Below, piece by piece: positions 10,966-20,160 of a stretch of DNA of 64,000 nucleotides. Source of the stretch: Luteimonas sp. (lineage in GTDB: Bacteria > Pseudomonadota > Gammaproteobacteria > Xanthomonadales > Xanthomonadaceae); the NCBI GenBank assembly GCA_024707405.1, contig JANPZU010000008.1, forward strand, positions 558,001-622,000, read 5' to 3'. Made by a program: the position numbers and the translations under genes. Position 1 is the first letter of the stretch. Every line of letters starts with the position of its first letter. The notes beneath the pieces are model-generated. The model was not told the origin of the DNA. It did not search any database and was given only the letters and a program-made list of their open reading frames with translations.

Positions 10966-11769
10966 ATGTTCAGCGCGAAGCGGTTCTCCAGGCTTGTGGC
11001 CGCGCACTGGATCGAGCGTTGGCGCGGTTACGTCTGGCTACTGGGCGGCGTGGGGGTGGTGCACCTGTTGGCGATCCTGATGGCGACTTCCGCAGGAAGG
11101 TCTCCGGAGGCTTACTCACTAGAAACCCAGCACGTCATGTTCGGCTTCGGCTATGCGCTTTCCAGCGTGTGGTTAGCGTCCAGTCTGTTTGCAGGATTGT
11201 CCCGGGAAAGCTTCGCGATCACCTTGCTGATGCGCCCGGCCAGCATGTTCGAGAAATGGTTGCTGGTGCTGTTGGTGGTCTGCATCGTGCATCCGCTCGC
11301 GTACACGCTGGTGTTCCAGGTTTGCGGTTATCCCGCCGCCTTGTTGGCGGAGCAAGCTTCCATTGCGTGGATGGAACGACAACAACAGCTCATGGGCTTT
11401 GGTCCGCACTGGCCGCAGTGGGGCCACTACGTTCCCTTCGCCGGGCGAGATGATGCATCCGGCGTGCCGCTTTTCGAGTTGTATCTGTGGAGTGCGGTGT
11501 CGTCGATCAGTGGATTGGTCGTGGCGGGCGTTCTGTACTTCCGTAGACGGGTAGTGCTGAAATCGGTGGCAGGCACCGTTGCGATCGTGGTGATCTGTCT
11601 CCCCCTGCTGGTGGTCGCTGTCGGGGCACATCCAAATCGGTTGTTCCTGACGGATTTCGACTGGATCACATCGATGCCGTTGGGCTGGATCATCGTGTTC
11701 TGGGCAGGGGTGCCAGCGCTTGTGTGGCTCGGCAACCTCGGCCTGTTGCGCAGCCGGGAGGTGGCGTGA
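10966..11769 (+). CDS. ABC-2-like permease, first paralogue
   Basis: This 267-residue integral membrane protein has about six hydrophobic segments (roughly 22-45, 58-78, 92-118, 170-192, 203-222, 238-260). It shares [12 protein letters not shown] with LMRPASTFEKF in the permease encoded at 13482, and the two align along their whole length ([17 protein letters not shown] against LRLGAVHWAEHGRGYLW). It is therefore a paralogue of the second permease in the same operon. GGGGGAG precedes the ATG. The stop overlaps the next start (TGATG). With one ATPase gene in the operon, the two permeases probably form the two halves of one exporter. The substrate is unknown. Confidence 0.75.
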   Translation: MFSAKRFSRLVAAHWIERWRGYVWLLGGVGVVHLLAILMATSAGRSPEAYSLETQHVMFGFGYALSSVWLASSLFAGLSRESFAITLLMRPASMFEKWLLVLLVVCIVHPLAYTLVFQVCGYPAALLAEQASIAWMERQQQLMGFGPHWPQWGHYVPFAGRDDASGVPLFELYLWSAVSSISGLVVAGVLYFRRRVVLKSVAGTVAIVVICLPLLVVAVGAHPNRLFLTDFDWITSMPLGWIIVFWAGVPALVWLGNLGLLRSREVA

Positions 11770-12581
11770 TGCGACCGGGTGTCCTGCCAATCATTGCCGC
11801 CTTTGCGCTCGTTGTTGCCGGGGTTGTCTCGACGTCGATCGGGATGCGCGGCAAGGACACGGTGATGGGCTTGCCGGAGGACGGCGAACTGTCGACACCG
11901 GGAGGAAGCCGTTTCGACCATGTCGATCTAGGGGACAGCAAGGTCGGGGAGATCAGTATCGATGGCCCGGGACGTCCGCTGCTGCGTTGGCAGGAAAGGT
12001 TCGACGGATATTCACCACGACCCGAGTCGGGGACGGTTGGGATTTCGATGCGTGTCGTCAGCGGAACCCTACGCGTTACCGCGCCCTCGCAATACGATTG
12101 GGCCAGTTCGGTATCGCTGCGACTCCCTGCAGGATTCGAGACGATGCAAGGCCACAATCTTGATCTTCGGCCAAAGCAACGAATGGAGCGACTGTCCTTG
12201 GTCGCGCATGGCATCGAGTGGATCGGTGCGGGCGCAGGCGAGCTGGAGTTTTCGGACCATGCCAGTTGCGGCTTCGAGCAGAAACCGGGCGCGCCGTACT
12301 TTCGCTTCTTGGGGGGTGAGGTCGACGTGTTGCGGGTCCACCTGCGGCGCGGCCAGATTCTGCTGGAGATCACTGACGAGGTGGAGCGGATCGAATTGGC
12401 GGTCACGCCGGAGGTCGCGATCAAGGCGAGTCGCCATGATCTTGATCGCATCGTCTGGATTCCGCCGCAGGCAGTCGAGGACGGTTCGGTCGCCATGACA
12501 CGGGCATGTGTGCGGGCACGGCGCAATACGGACCAGGGCGGTTCGTCTCCGCCCGACGGGACATGGGGCGATGCTCCATGA
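11769..12581 (+). CDS. Membrane-anchored accessory protein of the ABC operon, first paralogue
   Basis: The 270-residue protein has an N-terminal hydrophobic anchor (about 5-24, VLPIIAAFALVVAGVVSTSI) and then a soluble, beta-rich region likely to lie in the periplasm. It resembles the protein at 14294: both have an AGVVS anchor, a short linker, FDHVDLGDSKVGEI / LEAIDVGDARIEKI, and GRPLLRW / GNPVLRI. Alternating strand-like segments recall beta-helix head domains such as DUF4097/GIN, but this is a visual impression only. The ATG overlaps the permease stop. Two late cysteines (SCGFEQ and RACVRA) are present. Function is unknown. Confidence 0.7.
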   Translation: MRPGVLPIIAAFALVVAGVVSTSIGMRGKDTVMGLPEDGELSTPGGSRFDHVDLGDSKVGEISIDGPGRPLLRWQERFDGYSPRPESGTVGISMRVVSGTLRVTAPSQYDWASSVSLRLPAGFETMQGHNLDLRPKQRMERLSLVAHGIEWIGAGAGELEFSDHASCGFEQKPGAPYFRFLGGEVDVLRVHLRRGQILLEITDEVERIELAVTPEVAIKASRHDLDRIVWIPPQAVEDGSVAMTRACVRARRNTDQGGSSPPDGTWGDAP

Positions 12582-12628
12582 TCCAGCAAGGCATACTCGT
12601 CCCAAGCGTGTCACCACACGGAGCGGCC

Positions 12629-13489
12629 ATGATCCAGATCGACAACCTGCGGTTTGGATATCGCAAGCAGGCGCTGTACGACGACTTCACCCTGCGACTG
12701 GACAAGCCGGGGCTTTACGGTCTGTTCGGGCGCAACGGCAGCGGCAAGTCCACGTTGTTGAAGCTGGTCGCAGGCCTGTTGTTTCCGACAGCCGGACGCA
12801 TCGATGTGGCCGGGCGCGAGCCGCGCCACCGGCATCCGGATTTCCTGTCCGGCATCTACCTCGTGCCGGAGGAATTCCACCTGCCCAACCTGAGTTGCGA
12901 ACGGCTGGTACAGCTGCAGTCGGGCTTCTACCCGGCATTCAGTCGGGCCATTTTTGACGAAGCGCTGGCGACGTTCGAACTTGATCCGCGTGCGTCGTTC
13001 GAGGACATGAGCCTGGGAGGCAAGAAGAAGGCGGTGATTGCGTTCGCGCTTGCCACTTTGACGCCCGTCTTGCTCCTCGACGAGCCGACAAATGGCCTGG
13101 ACATCGTGGCGCGCGACCAATTCCGGCAATTGCTGCGGCGGCCGGAGCAGGCCGGGCGCATCGTGTTGATCAGCACGCACCAGGCGCACGACCTGGAGCA
13201 GGTGATTTCGCAGATTCTGTTCATCGAACAAGGACGGCTCGCCTTGATCGCACCGATGGAGGCTTTGGGTCGTTCGTTGCGAATGGGCGTTGTCGGGGCC
13301 GGGGATGCGAAGGTGCTGGGCGACGCGTTGTACGCGGAGCCGATCGGAGCACAGACGGCCTACATCGCACGTCGCGACGACGATGGATCCCCGGAACCTG
13401 TCCAGCTCGAACTGTTGTATCGCGGCCTGTGCCGCGCGCCGGATCGCATCCTGCCGGCCATTGCGGATGGGGAGGATCGACATGTTTGA
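12629..13489 (+). CDS. ABC transporter ATP-binding protein
   Basis: The 286-residue protein has Walker A GRNGSGKST (about residue 35), a signature loop DMSLGGKKKAVIAFALA in place of LSGGQ, Walker B VLLLDEPTNGLD, and the H-loop His in STHQAHDLE. The variant signature is usual in ABC-2-type exporters of the YtrB/CcmA class. A roughly 60-residue C-terminal extension follows. The start at 12629 has GGAG 5 bases before it; an in-frame ATG at 12506 lies inside the previous gene. The 3' end overlaps the second permease gene by 8 bases. It is the only ATPase gene in an operon with two permease genes. Confidence 0.9.
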   Translation: MIQIDNLRFGYRKQALYDDFTLRLDKPGLYGLFGRNGSGKSTLLKLVAGLLFPTAGRIDVAGREPRHRHPDFLSGIYLVPEEFHLPNLSCERLVQLQSGFYPAFSRAIFDEALATFELDPRASFEDMSLGGKKKAVIAFALATLTPVLLLDEPTNGLDIVARDQFRQLLRRPEQAGRIVLISTHQAHDLEQVISQILFIEQGRLALIAPMEALGRSLRMGVVGAGDAKVLGDALYAEPIGAQTAYIARRDDDGSPEPVQLELLYRGLCRAPDRILPAIADGEDRHV

Positions 13490-14294
13490 CCTGCGCCGGT
13501 TCCTTCGATTGGGCGCGGTGCATTGGGCCGAACATGGTCGTGGTTACCTGTGGTTCCTCGGCATCGGCGTTGCAGTGCATTTGTGCGTCTGGTTGCTGAT
13601 CACCGATGCCGGAATGAAGGCATGGAACTATGCCGTCGAACTTCAGGCCATCGTGTACGTCATGGGCTACCTGCTGACCGGTACGCTGTTCGCGGGACGC
13701 TACTTTTCCGGGCTGTCGCGGCGCGAATCCGCGCTGATCTGGCTGATGCGGCCGGCGTCGACCTTCGAGAAGTTCGTGCTGGCTTTCCTGGTGGTCGCGG
13801 TGCTGTATCCGCTGGCCTATACCGTCGCGTTCCAGGTCTGCAACCTGCCGGGCGCCTGGCTGGGTGCGATCGCACGCGACGCGGAAGTGGCGCGGCTGGC
13901 CGCGGAGGCGGAGGCGAATGGCGCGGGAATGGTGCCGTACATGCGGGCAATGGAGTACGGCCCCTACGTTCCGTTGCTTGATCCAAAGAAGCATGCGTTG
14001 GAGCTCAACCTGTTCCTCGGTGGCCTGTCCGTGCAGGGGTTGATCCTGGCCGGGATGCTGCTCTTCCGGTGCCTGGCATGGCTCAAGACGCTGGTCGCGC
14101 TGTTCGTCCTGTGGCTGGGGCTGGCGTTGCTGGCGGGCGTGATCGGTGCTTCGCCGTCCAACCTGTTCTGGGGCGAGAACGCGCACGTCCAGTCGGCGTT
14201 GTTGCGGACCTGGCTCTGGCTGCTGTGGCTCGGGGTGCCGGCGTTGTTCTGGCTGGCCGCTTTGTTCCTGTTGCGCGAAAGAGAGGTGCAGTGA
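13482..14294 (+). CDS. ABC-2-like permease, second paralogue
   Basis: This 270-residue protein has about six membrane segments and aligns with the permease at 10966 along its length, including the LMRPASTFEKF motif and the ending [16 protein letters not shown] charged loop between segments 3 and 4 (AIARDAEVARLAAEAEANGA) is longer than in the first paralogue. GGAGGA precedes the ATG, and the start overlaps the ATPase stop, so these two are translationally coupled. The stop overlaps the following accessory gene (TGATG), the same junction as in the first pair. Confidence 0.8.
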   Translation: MFDLRRFLRLGAVHWAEHGRGYLWFLGIGVAVHLCVWLLITDAGMKAWNYAVELQAIVYVMGYLLTGTLFAGRYFSGLSRRESALIWLMRPASTFEKFVLAFLVVAVLYPLAYTVAFQVCNLPGAWLGAIARDAEVARLAAEAEANGAGMVPYMRAMEYGPYVPLLDPKKHALELNLFLGGLSVQGLILAGMLLFRCLAWLKTLVALFVLWLGLALLAGVIGASPSNLFWGENAHVQSALLRTWLWLLWLGVPALFWLAALFLLREREVQ

Positions 14295-15091
14295 TGCGCA
14301 TCGGGCCATGGTTGCTGGTGGCAGGTCTGGGTTTGCTGTGCGCGGGCGTCGTCAGCAGTGCGTCGCAAGCCTGGGAGCGCAAGGAAAAGCCGGACGTCCA
14401 GGTCGCGCTCGACATGCAGGGCCTGGAGGCCATTGATGTTGGCGATGCCCGGATCGAGAAGATCGTGCTCGGGAACCAAGGCAATCCGGTGCTGCGCATC
14501 GCGCCCTGGAAGTGGCAAGAGCAGGTCATCGGGGCGGATGCGGTCACGTCGAAGCGCGAGAACGACACGTTGAGGATCGACGTCGATCGCGCGGAGCCGG
14601 GCGCCCGCGAGGTGGTGCTGCGAGTGCCCGCGCGTGCGCAGAGGCTGTCCGGCAAGAGTCTGTCCCTACACGCAGAGGCGAAGGTCGGGACGTTGCGAGT
14701 CGAGGCCGTCGACATGACATGGAATGGCGACGTGGAAGCACTGGACGTGCAGTTGCAGCCGGGCCGCACGCAACGCTGCGGCGAGCGGCAAATCAGGCCT
14801 GGGTCGTCCGCGGAACTGGAAAAGGGCAAAGTCGGGCGGCTGCGCATCTCGATCGAGCGCGGGAGGGTTCGGCTGGGCAGTGGGCTGCAGTTTGGCGAGG
14901 CCGAGATCCATGCGGGGCCGGAGGTGCGGCTGGATGTTGGCCGGATCGGCGACCTGGCCCGCATCCGCGTGCTCCCCTTCGACGGGGAGCCGTCGACGCC
15001 GGGCGAAGAGATCCCAGCAGCGGAGGCGGCCTCCGTCGAGGCCGCGGAGGCGGCGATGGTGGCTGCATGCGTGGCGATGGATTTCGACTAG
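14294..15091 (+). CDS. Membrane-anchored accessory protein of the ABC operon, second paralogue
   Basis: The 265-residue protein has an N-terminal hydrophobic anchor (about 3-22, IGPWLLVAGLGLLCAGVVSS) and a soluble repetitive beta-rich region. It is a paralogue of the protein at 11769 and occupies the same place directly after a permease gene. The region around residues 95-200 alternates short hydrophobic strands with charged turns. The C-terminus is unusually acidic and Ala/Glu-rich (EEIPAAEAASVEAAEAAM). No catalytic motif was seen. It ends the operon; radC converges from the other side 6 bases later. Confidence 0.7.
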   Translation: MRIGPWLLVAGLGLLCAGVVSSASQAWERKEKPDVQVALDMQGLEAIDVGDARIEKIVLGNQGNPVLRIAPWKWQEQVIGADAVTSKRENDTLRIDVDRAEPGAREVVLRVPARAQRLSGKSLSLHAEAKVGTLRVEAVDMTWNGDVEALDVQLQPGRTQRCGERQIRPGSSAELEKGKVGRLRISIERGRVRLGSGLQFGEAEIHAGPEVRLDVGRIGDLARIRVLPFDGEPSTPGEEIPAAEAASVEAAEAAMVAACVAMDFD

Positions 15092-15097
15092 CCGCGC

Positions 15098-15772
15098 TTA
15101 CACCCAGCCTCGGGCGGCCAGGGACACGGGCGGCCCGTCGCCGACCACGAAATGGTCGAGCAGGCGCACGTCCACCAGTGCCAGCGACTGCTTGAGCCGT
15201 GTGGTGACGGCGCGATCGGCGGCGCTCGGCTCCGGGTTCCCGCTCGGATGGTTGTGGCCGACGATGACCGCCGCGGCGTTGTGCGCCAGCGCGCGGCGCA
15301 CGATTTCGCGCGGATGGACTTCGGCGCCATCGACGGTGCCGCGGAACAGTTCCTCGAAGGCCAGTGCGCGATGGCGGGTGTCGAGGAAGAGGGCGGCGAA
15401 GACTTCGTGCGGCAGGCCGCGCAAGCGGCGGGCGAAGTAGCGGCCTGCGGAAGCGGGGTCGGTCAGCGCATCGCCGCGCTCGAGGCCGGCGGCCAGCCAG
15501 CGGTTGCCGAGTTCGAGTGCGGCGGACAGTGCGCAGGCGCGCGCAGGGCCGAGGCCGGGCAGGCGGGACAACTCGGTTGCCGAGCGTTCCATCAGCGGGC
15601 GCAGTGGGCCATGCGTTGCCAGCAGCTGCCGGGCAGTCGCCACCGCATCCATCCCGCGCAGGCCGGAGCCGAGGAAGATCGCCAGCAACTCGGCATCGGA
15701 GAGTGTGCCGGCACCGGTGGCGAGCAATTTCTCGCGGGGACGTTCGTGCCGGGGCCAGTCGTGGATGCGCAT
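15098..15772 (-). CDS. radC: RadC-family JAB/MPN-domain protein
   Basis: The 224-residue protein has an N-terminal helix-hairpin-helix region ([15 protein letters not shown], about 70-85). Its JAB/MPN metal site reads [12 protein letters not shown] then [16 protein letters not shown], the HxHx7SxxD arrangement expected of a zinc hydrolase. Despite the name, a DNA-repair role for RadC is doubtful; the biochemical function is unsettled. The start at 15772 is supported by GGAG 7 bases upstream. It is divergent from coaC, as in many proteobacteria where radC neighbours dfp. Confidence 0.9.
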   Translation of the reverse strand: MRIHDWPRHERPREKLLATGAGTLSDAELLAIFLGSGLRGMDAVATARQLLATHGPLRPLMERSATELSRLPGLGPARACALSAALELGNRWLAAGLERGDALTDPASAGRYFARRLRGLPHEVFAALFLDTRHRALAFEELFRGTVDGAEVHPREIVRRALAHNAAAVIVGHNHPSGNPEPSAADRAVTTRLKQSLALVDVRLLDHFVVGDGPPVSLAARGWV

Positions 15773-15962
15773 GCGGTCTCCTGGAGGGGCATTGGTGGCC
15801 GGCACCATCCCCGCGTGGCAGGGGATGCGTCGCATCGGGGGCGGGGTGCCGACCGCCAACGTGCCGCCATTGCATCTGTTCATGCCCAAGCATGCTGCCG
15901 GGGGCCGTCGCGGCATCGGGTAAGCTGTCGCCCGGAGATCGAGTAGGAATTTCCCCACCACG

Positions 15963-16511
15963 ATGGCCCAGCACGCACGACTCCAGGGACGCCGAATCCT
16001 GCTCTGCGTCTGCGGCGGGATCGCCGCCTACAAGGCGGCCGACCTGGTGCGTCGCCTGCGCGAAGCCGGTGCCGAGGTGCGGGTAGCGATGACCGAAAGC
16101 GCCACCAGGTTCGTGGGCACGACGACCTTCCAGGCCGTCTCCGGGCAGCCGGTGCGCACCTCGCTGTGGGACGCCGCCGCCGAGGCCGCGATGGGCCACA
16201 TCGAACTGGCGCGCTGGGCCGATCGCATCGTGGTGGCGCCGGCCACCGCCAACACGCTGGCGAAGCTGGCGCATGGGTTTGCAGACGATCTCGTCAGCAC
16301 GCTTTGCCTGGTGACCACGGCGCCGCTCACGGTGTGCCCGGCGATGAACCACCGCATGTGGCTGCACCCGGCCACGCAGGCCAACATCGCGCTGCTGCGC
16401 GAACGCGGCGCGCAGGTCATCGGGCCGGAGGACGGGCCGTTGGCCGAAGGCGAATCCGGCCCGGGCCGGCTGAGCGAGCCTGCGGACATCGTGGCGGCAT
16501 TGCCGGCATGA
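15963..16511 (+). CDS. coaC: Phosphopantothenoylcysteine decarboxylase, as a separate protein
   Basis: The 182-residue flavoprotein corresponds to the N-terminal half of E. coli CoaBC (Dfp). [18 protein letters not shown] binds [16 protein letters not shown] carries the catalytic His, and PAMNHRMW carries the substrate-binding Asn. It decarboxylates 4'-phosphopantothenoylcysteine to 4'-phosphopantetheine in CoA synthesis. Two oddities: the protein stops exactly at the domain boundary, where most gammaproteobacteria have a fused enzyme, and the flap reads [12 protein letters not shown] where E. coli has an ACG with catalytic Cys158, so Cys appears replaced by Glu. The stop overlaps the coaB ATG (ATGA). 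Confidence 0.85.
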   Translation: MAQHARLQGRRILLCVCGGIAAYKAADLVRRLREAGAEVRVAMTESATRFVGTTTFQAVSGQPVRTSLWDAAAEAAMGHIELARWADRIVVAPATANTLAKLAHGFADDLVSTLCLVTTAPLTVCPAMNHRMWLHPATQANIALLRERGAQVIGPEDGPLAEGESGPGRLSEPADIVAALPA

Positions 16512-17167
16512 ATGGCGGGCTGGCGGGCAAGCGCGTGCTGGTCAGCGCGGGGCCGACCTTTGAAGACATCGACCCGGTGCGCTTCATCGGCAACCGCAGC
16601 AGCGGGCGCATGGGCTTCGCGGTGGCCGCGGCTGCGGTCGAGGCCGGCGCCGAGGTGGTGCTGGTCGCAGGCCCGGTGCACCTGCCTACGCCCGATGGCG
16701 TGCAGCGCATCGACGTGCGCTCGGCCGCGCAACTGCACGATGCCGTGCTGGGCGCATTGCCGGCGGATGTCTACATCGGTGCCGCCGCGGTGGCCGACTT
16801 CACGCCGCGCGCCGTGTCCGAGCACAAGATCAAGAAGACTGCCGGCAGCGACACGCTGGTGCTGGAGCTGGTGCGCACGCGTGACGTGCTGGCCGAGGTG
16901 GCGGCGCATGCGAGCCGCCCGTCGCTGGTGGTCGGGTTCGCGGCCGAGACCCACGATGTCGAGCGCTATGCATTGGGCAAGCTGGAAGCCAAGCGGCTGG
17001 ACATGATCGCCGCCAACCGCGTCGGCGTGGACGGCAGCGGCTTCGAGAGCGCCGAGAATGCCCTCGACGTGTACTGGCCGGGCGGCAAGCGCGCGTTGGG
17101 GCCGGGGCCCAAGACCGAGGTCGCGCGGCAATTGATCCACCTCATCCAGAAACAGATGACCGCATGA
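16508..17167 (+). CDS. coaB: Phosphopantothenate--cysteine ligase, as a separate protein
   Basis: The 219-residue protein is the C-terminal half of Coa[22 protein letters not shown] (nucleotide site), [17 protein letters not shown], and [10 protein letters not shown]. It joins 4'-phosphopantothenate to cysteine, using CTP in bacteria. The ATG at 16508 overlaps the coaC stop, giving a 4-base ATGA junction. CoaC plus CoaB sum to the usual length of the fused protein. A one-base deletion just before the ATG would also explain the arrangement, because inserting one base rejoins the frames without a stop. The 3' end overlaps dut by another ATGA. Confidence 0.85.
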   Translation: MNGGLAGKRVLVSAGPTFEDIDPVRFIGNRSSGRMGFAVAAAAVEAGAEVVLVAGPVHLPTPDGVQRIDVRSAAQLHDAVLGALPADVYIGAAAVADFTPRAVSEHKIKKTAGSDTLVLELVRTRDVLAEVAAHASRPSLVVGFAAETHDVERYALGKLEAKRLDMIAANRVGVDGSGFESAENALDVYWPGGKRALGPGPKTEVARQLIHLIQKQMTA

Positions 17168-17622
17168 ACCACACGCTGCAGGTGAAAGTGCTCGACCCGC
17201 GTTTCGGCGACGACTGGCCGCTGCCGGCCTATGCCACCGAAGCCAGCGCCGGTCTCGACCTGCGCGCGGCCCTCGATGCCACCTTGGTGCTGCAGCCCGG
17301 CGACACCGCGCTGGTGCCGTCCGGCCTGGCCATCCACATCGCCGATCCCGCGTTGTGCGCGGTGGTGTTGCCGCGCTCGGGGCTGGGACACAAGCACGGC
17401 ATCGTGCTGGGCAACGGCACCGGGCTGATCGACGCCGATTACCAGGGGCCGCTGATGATCAGTGTCTGGAATCGTGGCCGCGAGCCGTTTTCCATGGAGC
17501 CGGGTGACCGGATTGCGCAATTGGTCGTGCTTCCGATCGTGCGGGCCGACCTTCAAGTCGTGGATACTTTCACCGACAGCGCGCGAGGGGCCGGTGGCTT
17601 TGGCCATACCGGCGTGCGCTGA
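17164..17622 (+). CDS. dut: dUTP diphosphatase (dUTPase)
   Basis: The 152-residue trimeric-type dUTPase has its motifs in order: [29 protein letters not shown] (uracil-binding hairpin), GDRIAQLVV, and C-terminal [10 protein letters not shown]. It hydrolyses dUTP to dUMP, which prevents uracil incorporation into DNA and supplies thymidylate synthesis. The gene follows coaB with an ATGA overlap and precedes the phosphomannomutase gene, the dfp-dut-algC order known from Pseudomonas and Xanthomonas. Confidence 0.95.
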   Translation: MNHTLQVKVLDPRFGDDWPLPAYATEASAGLDLRAALDATLVLQPGDTALVPSGLAIHIADPALCAVVLPRSGLGHKHGIVLGNGTGLIDADYQGPLMISVWNRGREPFSMEPGDRIAQLVVLPIVRADLQVVDTFTDSARGAGGFGHTGVR

Positions 17623-17637
17623 CAGGGGAGCCATCGT

Positions 17638-19968
17638 ATGTCCGAGAACCAACCGCACAAGGCGCGCCAACTGGCCGCGCAACTTCGTCCGCTGCTGCCG
17701 CTGATCGCGGCGCTGATCGCCGTGCTCGCCGTCTGGCTTGCATGGAACGGGTGGAAGCAGACCCAGGATGGCGTGCGTCGCACCAGCGTCACCACCGCGC
17801 GCGACACTACGGTCGAGCACACCGCGTCCTCGTTGAATGGCGAAGCCAGGCGGCTCCAGGAGCGACTGGCGACCGAGTCCGTGCAGACCGCATTGGGCGC
17901 GGGCGATTTCGATGCGGCATCACGCGCGCTGGCCGAGGAATGGCCGCAGCTTGAACATGCCCAGATCCTGCCGCTGGACATGGGCGATGCATATCGCGCG
18001 CTGCCCGATACCGGCTTCGGCTTGCTGGCGGCGTTGGAAGCCGTGCTGGTCGACAACAAGCCGGCGATCCGGGTGTCGCTGCACGACGGGGCGCCGACAT
18101 TGGTCGTGGCTGCGCCGGCCAGCAAGGGCGACGAGGTGGTCGGCGTGGCCTATGCGCGTTTCCCCGCATCGCGGGTGACCAATGCGCTGGAATCGATCCC
18201 GATCGATGACAGCACCTACCTCGCCTTGCGCCAGGGCGGATTCACCCTGCTCGAACGCGGCGATGCCAGGCAGACCGAGGCCGCCGAACGCATGGCGGTA
18301 CCGGTGCCCGGCACGGATCTGCGCGTGGCCGCCGCCGTGCCGCATGTCGGCCAGGCGCCGTTCGGTTTGACCGGCATCCCGCTGTTCGCGGTGTCCCTGC
18401 TGCTCCTGCTGCTGGCCTATCTGGTCTGGCGCTGGTTGCCGACGCGACTGGCGACCGGCCCGGTCGTGGACGAGGCCGAAGCGACGCAGACGCTGGCCGA
18501 AGCATTGACAGTGCCGCCGCCCGAAACCGGGGCCGGCCACGAAGCGGTCGCGGCCAAGGCCCGCGAAGCCGACGCGCGGCCCGCGCCTATCGCGATCGAC
18601 AAGGGCATCTTCCGCGCCTACGACATCCGCGGCGTGGTCGGGCAATCGCTGGACGCGGGCGTAGCCGAGATGATCGGCCTCTCGGTCGGCTCGCTGATGC
18701 GCGAGAAGGATCTGACCGACATCGTGGTCGGGCGCGACGGGCGCCTGTCCGGCCCCGACATGGTCGCGGGTTTGGTGCAGGGCCTGCGCAAGGCCGGCCG
18801 CAACGTCATCGACATCGGCATGGCGCCCACGCCGGTGGTGTATTTCGGCGCCTACCACTTGCGCACCGGCTGCTGCATCTCGGTGACCGGCAGCCACAAC
18901 CCGCCCGACTACAACGGCTTCAAGATCGTCGTCGGTGGCGAGACGCTCTCGGGCGAGACCATCACCGATCTGTACAAGCGCATCGCCGACGACCGCCTGC
19001 ATCTCGCGCCGTCGCTCGGCGGACACAGCGAACGCGACATTTCCGACGACTACGTGCGCCGCATTGCCGACGACGTGCAGCTTGCGCGCCCGCTCAAGGT
19101 GGTGGTCGATGCCGGCAACGGCGTGGCCGGCGAGATCGGCCCGCGCGTGCTCGAAGCCATCGGCGCCGAAGTGATCCAGTTGTTCTGCGAAATCGATGGC
19201 ACCTTCCCCAACCACCATCCGGATCCGAGCGAGCCGCACAACCTCATCGACCTGATCGGCACGGTGCAGCGCTTCGACGCCGACCTCGGCATCGCCTTCG
19301 ACGGCGACGGCGATCGCCTCGGCGTGGTCACCAAGGACGGCCAGAACATCTTCCCCGACCGCCTGCTGATGTTGTTCGCCGCCGACGTGCTCGACCGCAA
19401 TCCCGGCGCGGTGATCCTATTCGACGTGAAGTGCACGGGCCGCCTGCCGGGCCACATCCTTCGCAACGGCGGCAGCCCACTGATGTGGAAGACCGGCCAT
19501 TCGCTGATAAAGGCGAAGATGCGTGAAGTGGAAGCCGAACTCGCCGGCGAGATGAGCGGCCACTTCTTCTTCGCCGAGCGCTGGTACGGTTTCGACGACG
19601 GCATCTACGCCGCCGCGCGTCTGCTGGAGATCCTGGCGATGGATCCGCAATCGCCCAGTGACGCGCTCAATGCCTTGCCCGCCGGCGTGTCCACGCCGGA
19701 GATCAAGGTGCCGGCGCCGAACGACGACCCGCACAGCTTCGTCGAAACCTTCCGTGCCCGTGCCAAGTTCGAAGGCGCGCGCCTGTCCACCATCGACGGA
19801 CTGCGCGTGGACTGGAACGACGGCTGGGGACTGGTACGTGCCTCCAACACCACGCCGATCCTCGTGCTGCGTTTCGATGCCGACAGCGAGGACGCGCTCA
19901 GGCGCATCCAGGACGATTTCCGCGCGCAACTGCTCGCGATCGACCCGGAACTGCCGCTGGGGTTTTGA
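17638..19968 (+). CDS. algC: Phosphomannomutase/phosphoglucomutase with membrane-anchored N-terminal extension
   Basis: The 776-residue protein has two parts. Residues 1-270 hold a membrane segment (about 20-40), a predicted periplasmic domain and a second membrane segment (about 243-265, IPLFAVSLLLLLLAYLVWRW). Residues from about 320 are a complete alpha-D-phosphohexomutase: FRAYDIRGVVG, phospho-serine loop TGSHNPPDYNG, metal loop DGDGDR, sugar loop GEMSGH, and phosphate loop RASNTTP. It interconverts hexose 6- and 1-phosphates for LPS and exopolysaccharide. A long AlgC form is known in pseudomonads and xanthomonads. A 15-base gap separates it from dut, so both are probably in one operon. 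Confidence 0.9.
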   Translation: MSENQPHKARQLAAQLRPLLPLIAALIAVLAVWLAWNGWKQTQDGVRRTSVTTARDTTVEHTASSLNGEARRLQERLATESVQTALGAGDFDAASRALAEEWPQLEHAQILPLDMGDAYRALPDTGFGLLAALEAVLVDNKPAIRVSLHDGAPTLVVAAPASKGDEVVGVAYARFPASRVTNALESIPIDDSTYLALRQGGFTLLERGDARQTEAAERMAVPVPGTDLRVAAAVPHVGQAPFGLTGIPLFAVSLLLLLLAYLVWRWLPTRLATGPVVDEAEATQTLAEALTVPPPETGAGHEAVAAKAREADARPAPIAIDKGIFRAYDIRGVVGQSLDAGVAEMIGLSVGSLMREKDLTDIVVGRDGRLSGPDMVAGLVQGLRKAGRNVIDIGMAPTPVVYFGAYHLRTGCCISVTGSHNPPDYNGFKIVVGGETLSGETITDLYKRIADDRLHLAPSLGGHSERDISDDYVRRIADDVQLARPLKVVVDAGNGVAGEIGPRVLEAIGAEVIQLFCEIDGTFPNHHPDPSEPHNLIDLIGTVQRFDADLGIAFDGDGDRLGVVTKDGQNIFPDRLLMLFAADVLDRNPGAVILFDVKCTGRLPGHILRNGGSPLMWKTGHSLIKAKMREVEAELAGEMSGHFFFAERWYGFDDGIYAAARLLEILAMDPQSPSDALNALPAGVSTPEIKVPAPNDDPHSFVETFRARAKFEGARLSTIDGLRVDWNDGWGLVRASNTTPILVLRFDADSEDALRRIQDDFRAQLLAIDPELPLGF

Positions 19969-20160
19969 GCGACCATCCCCTGCGGCAGGCCTGGAAGGAA
20001 CCCCCTGTGACCCCATGGAAATCCGACAATCCGGATGATCCCGGCGCGCCTTGTGACAGGCTCATCGACCCGGGATCGGGCGACGATGTGCGGCCACTGA
20101 CCGGAGCGTCATGGATCAGCACTGCAAAGAGTTTCCAGCCGGCCGCCAGCGGCTGGATCG

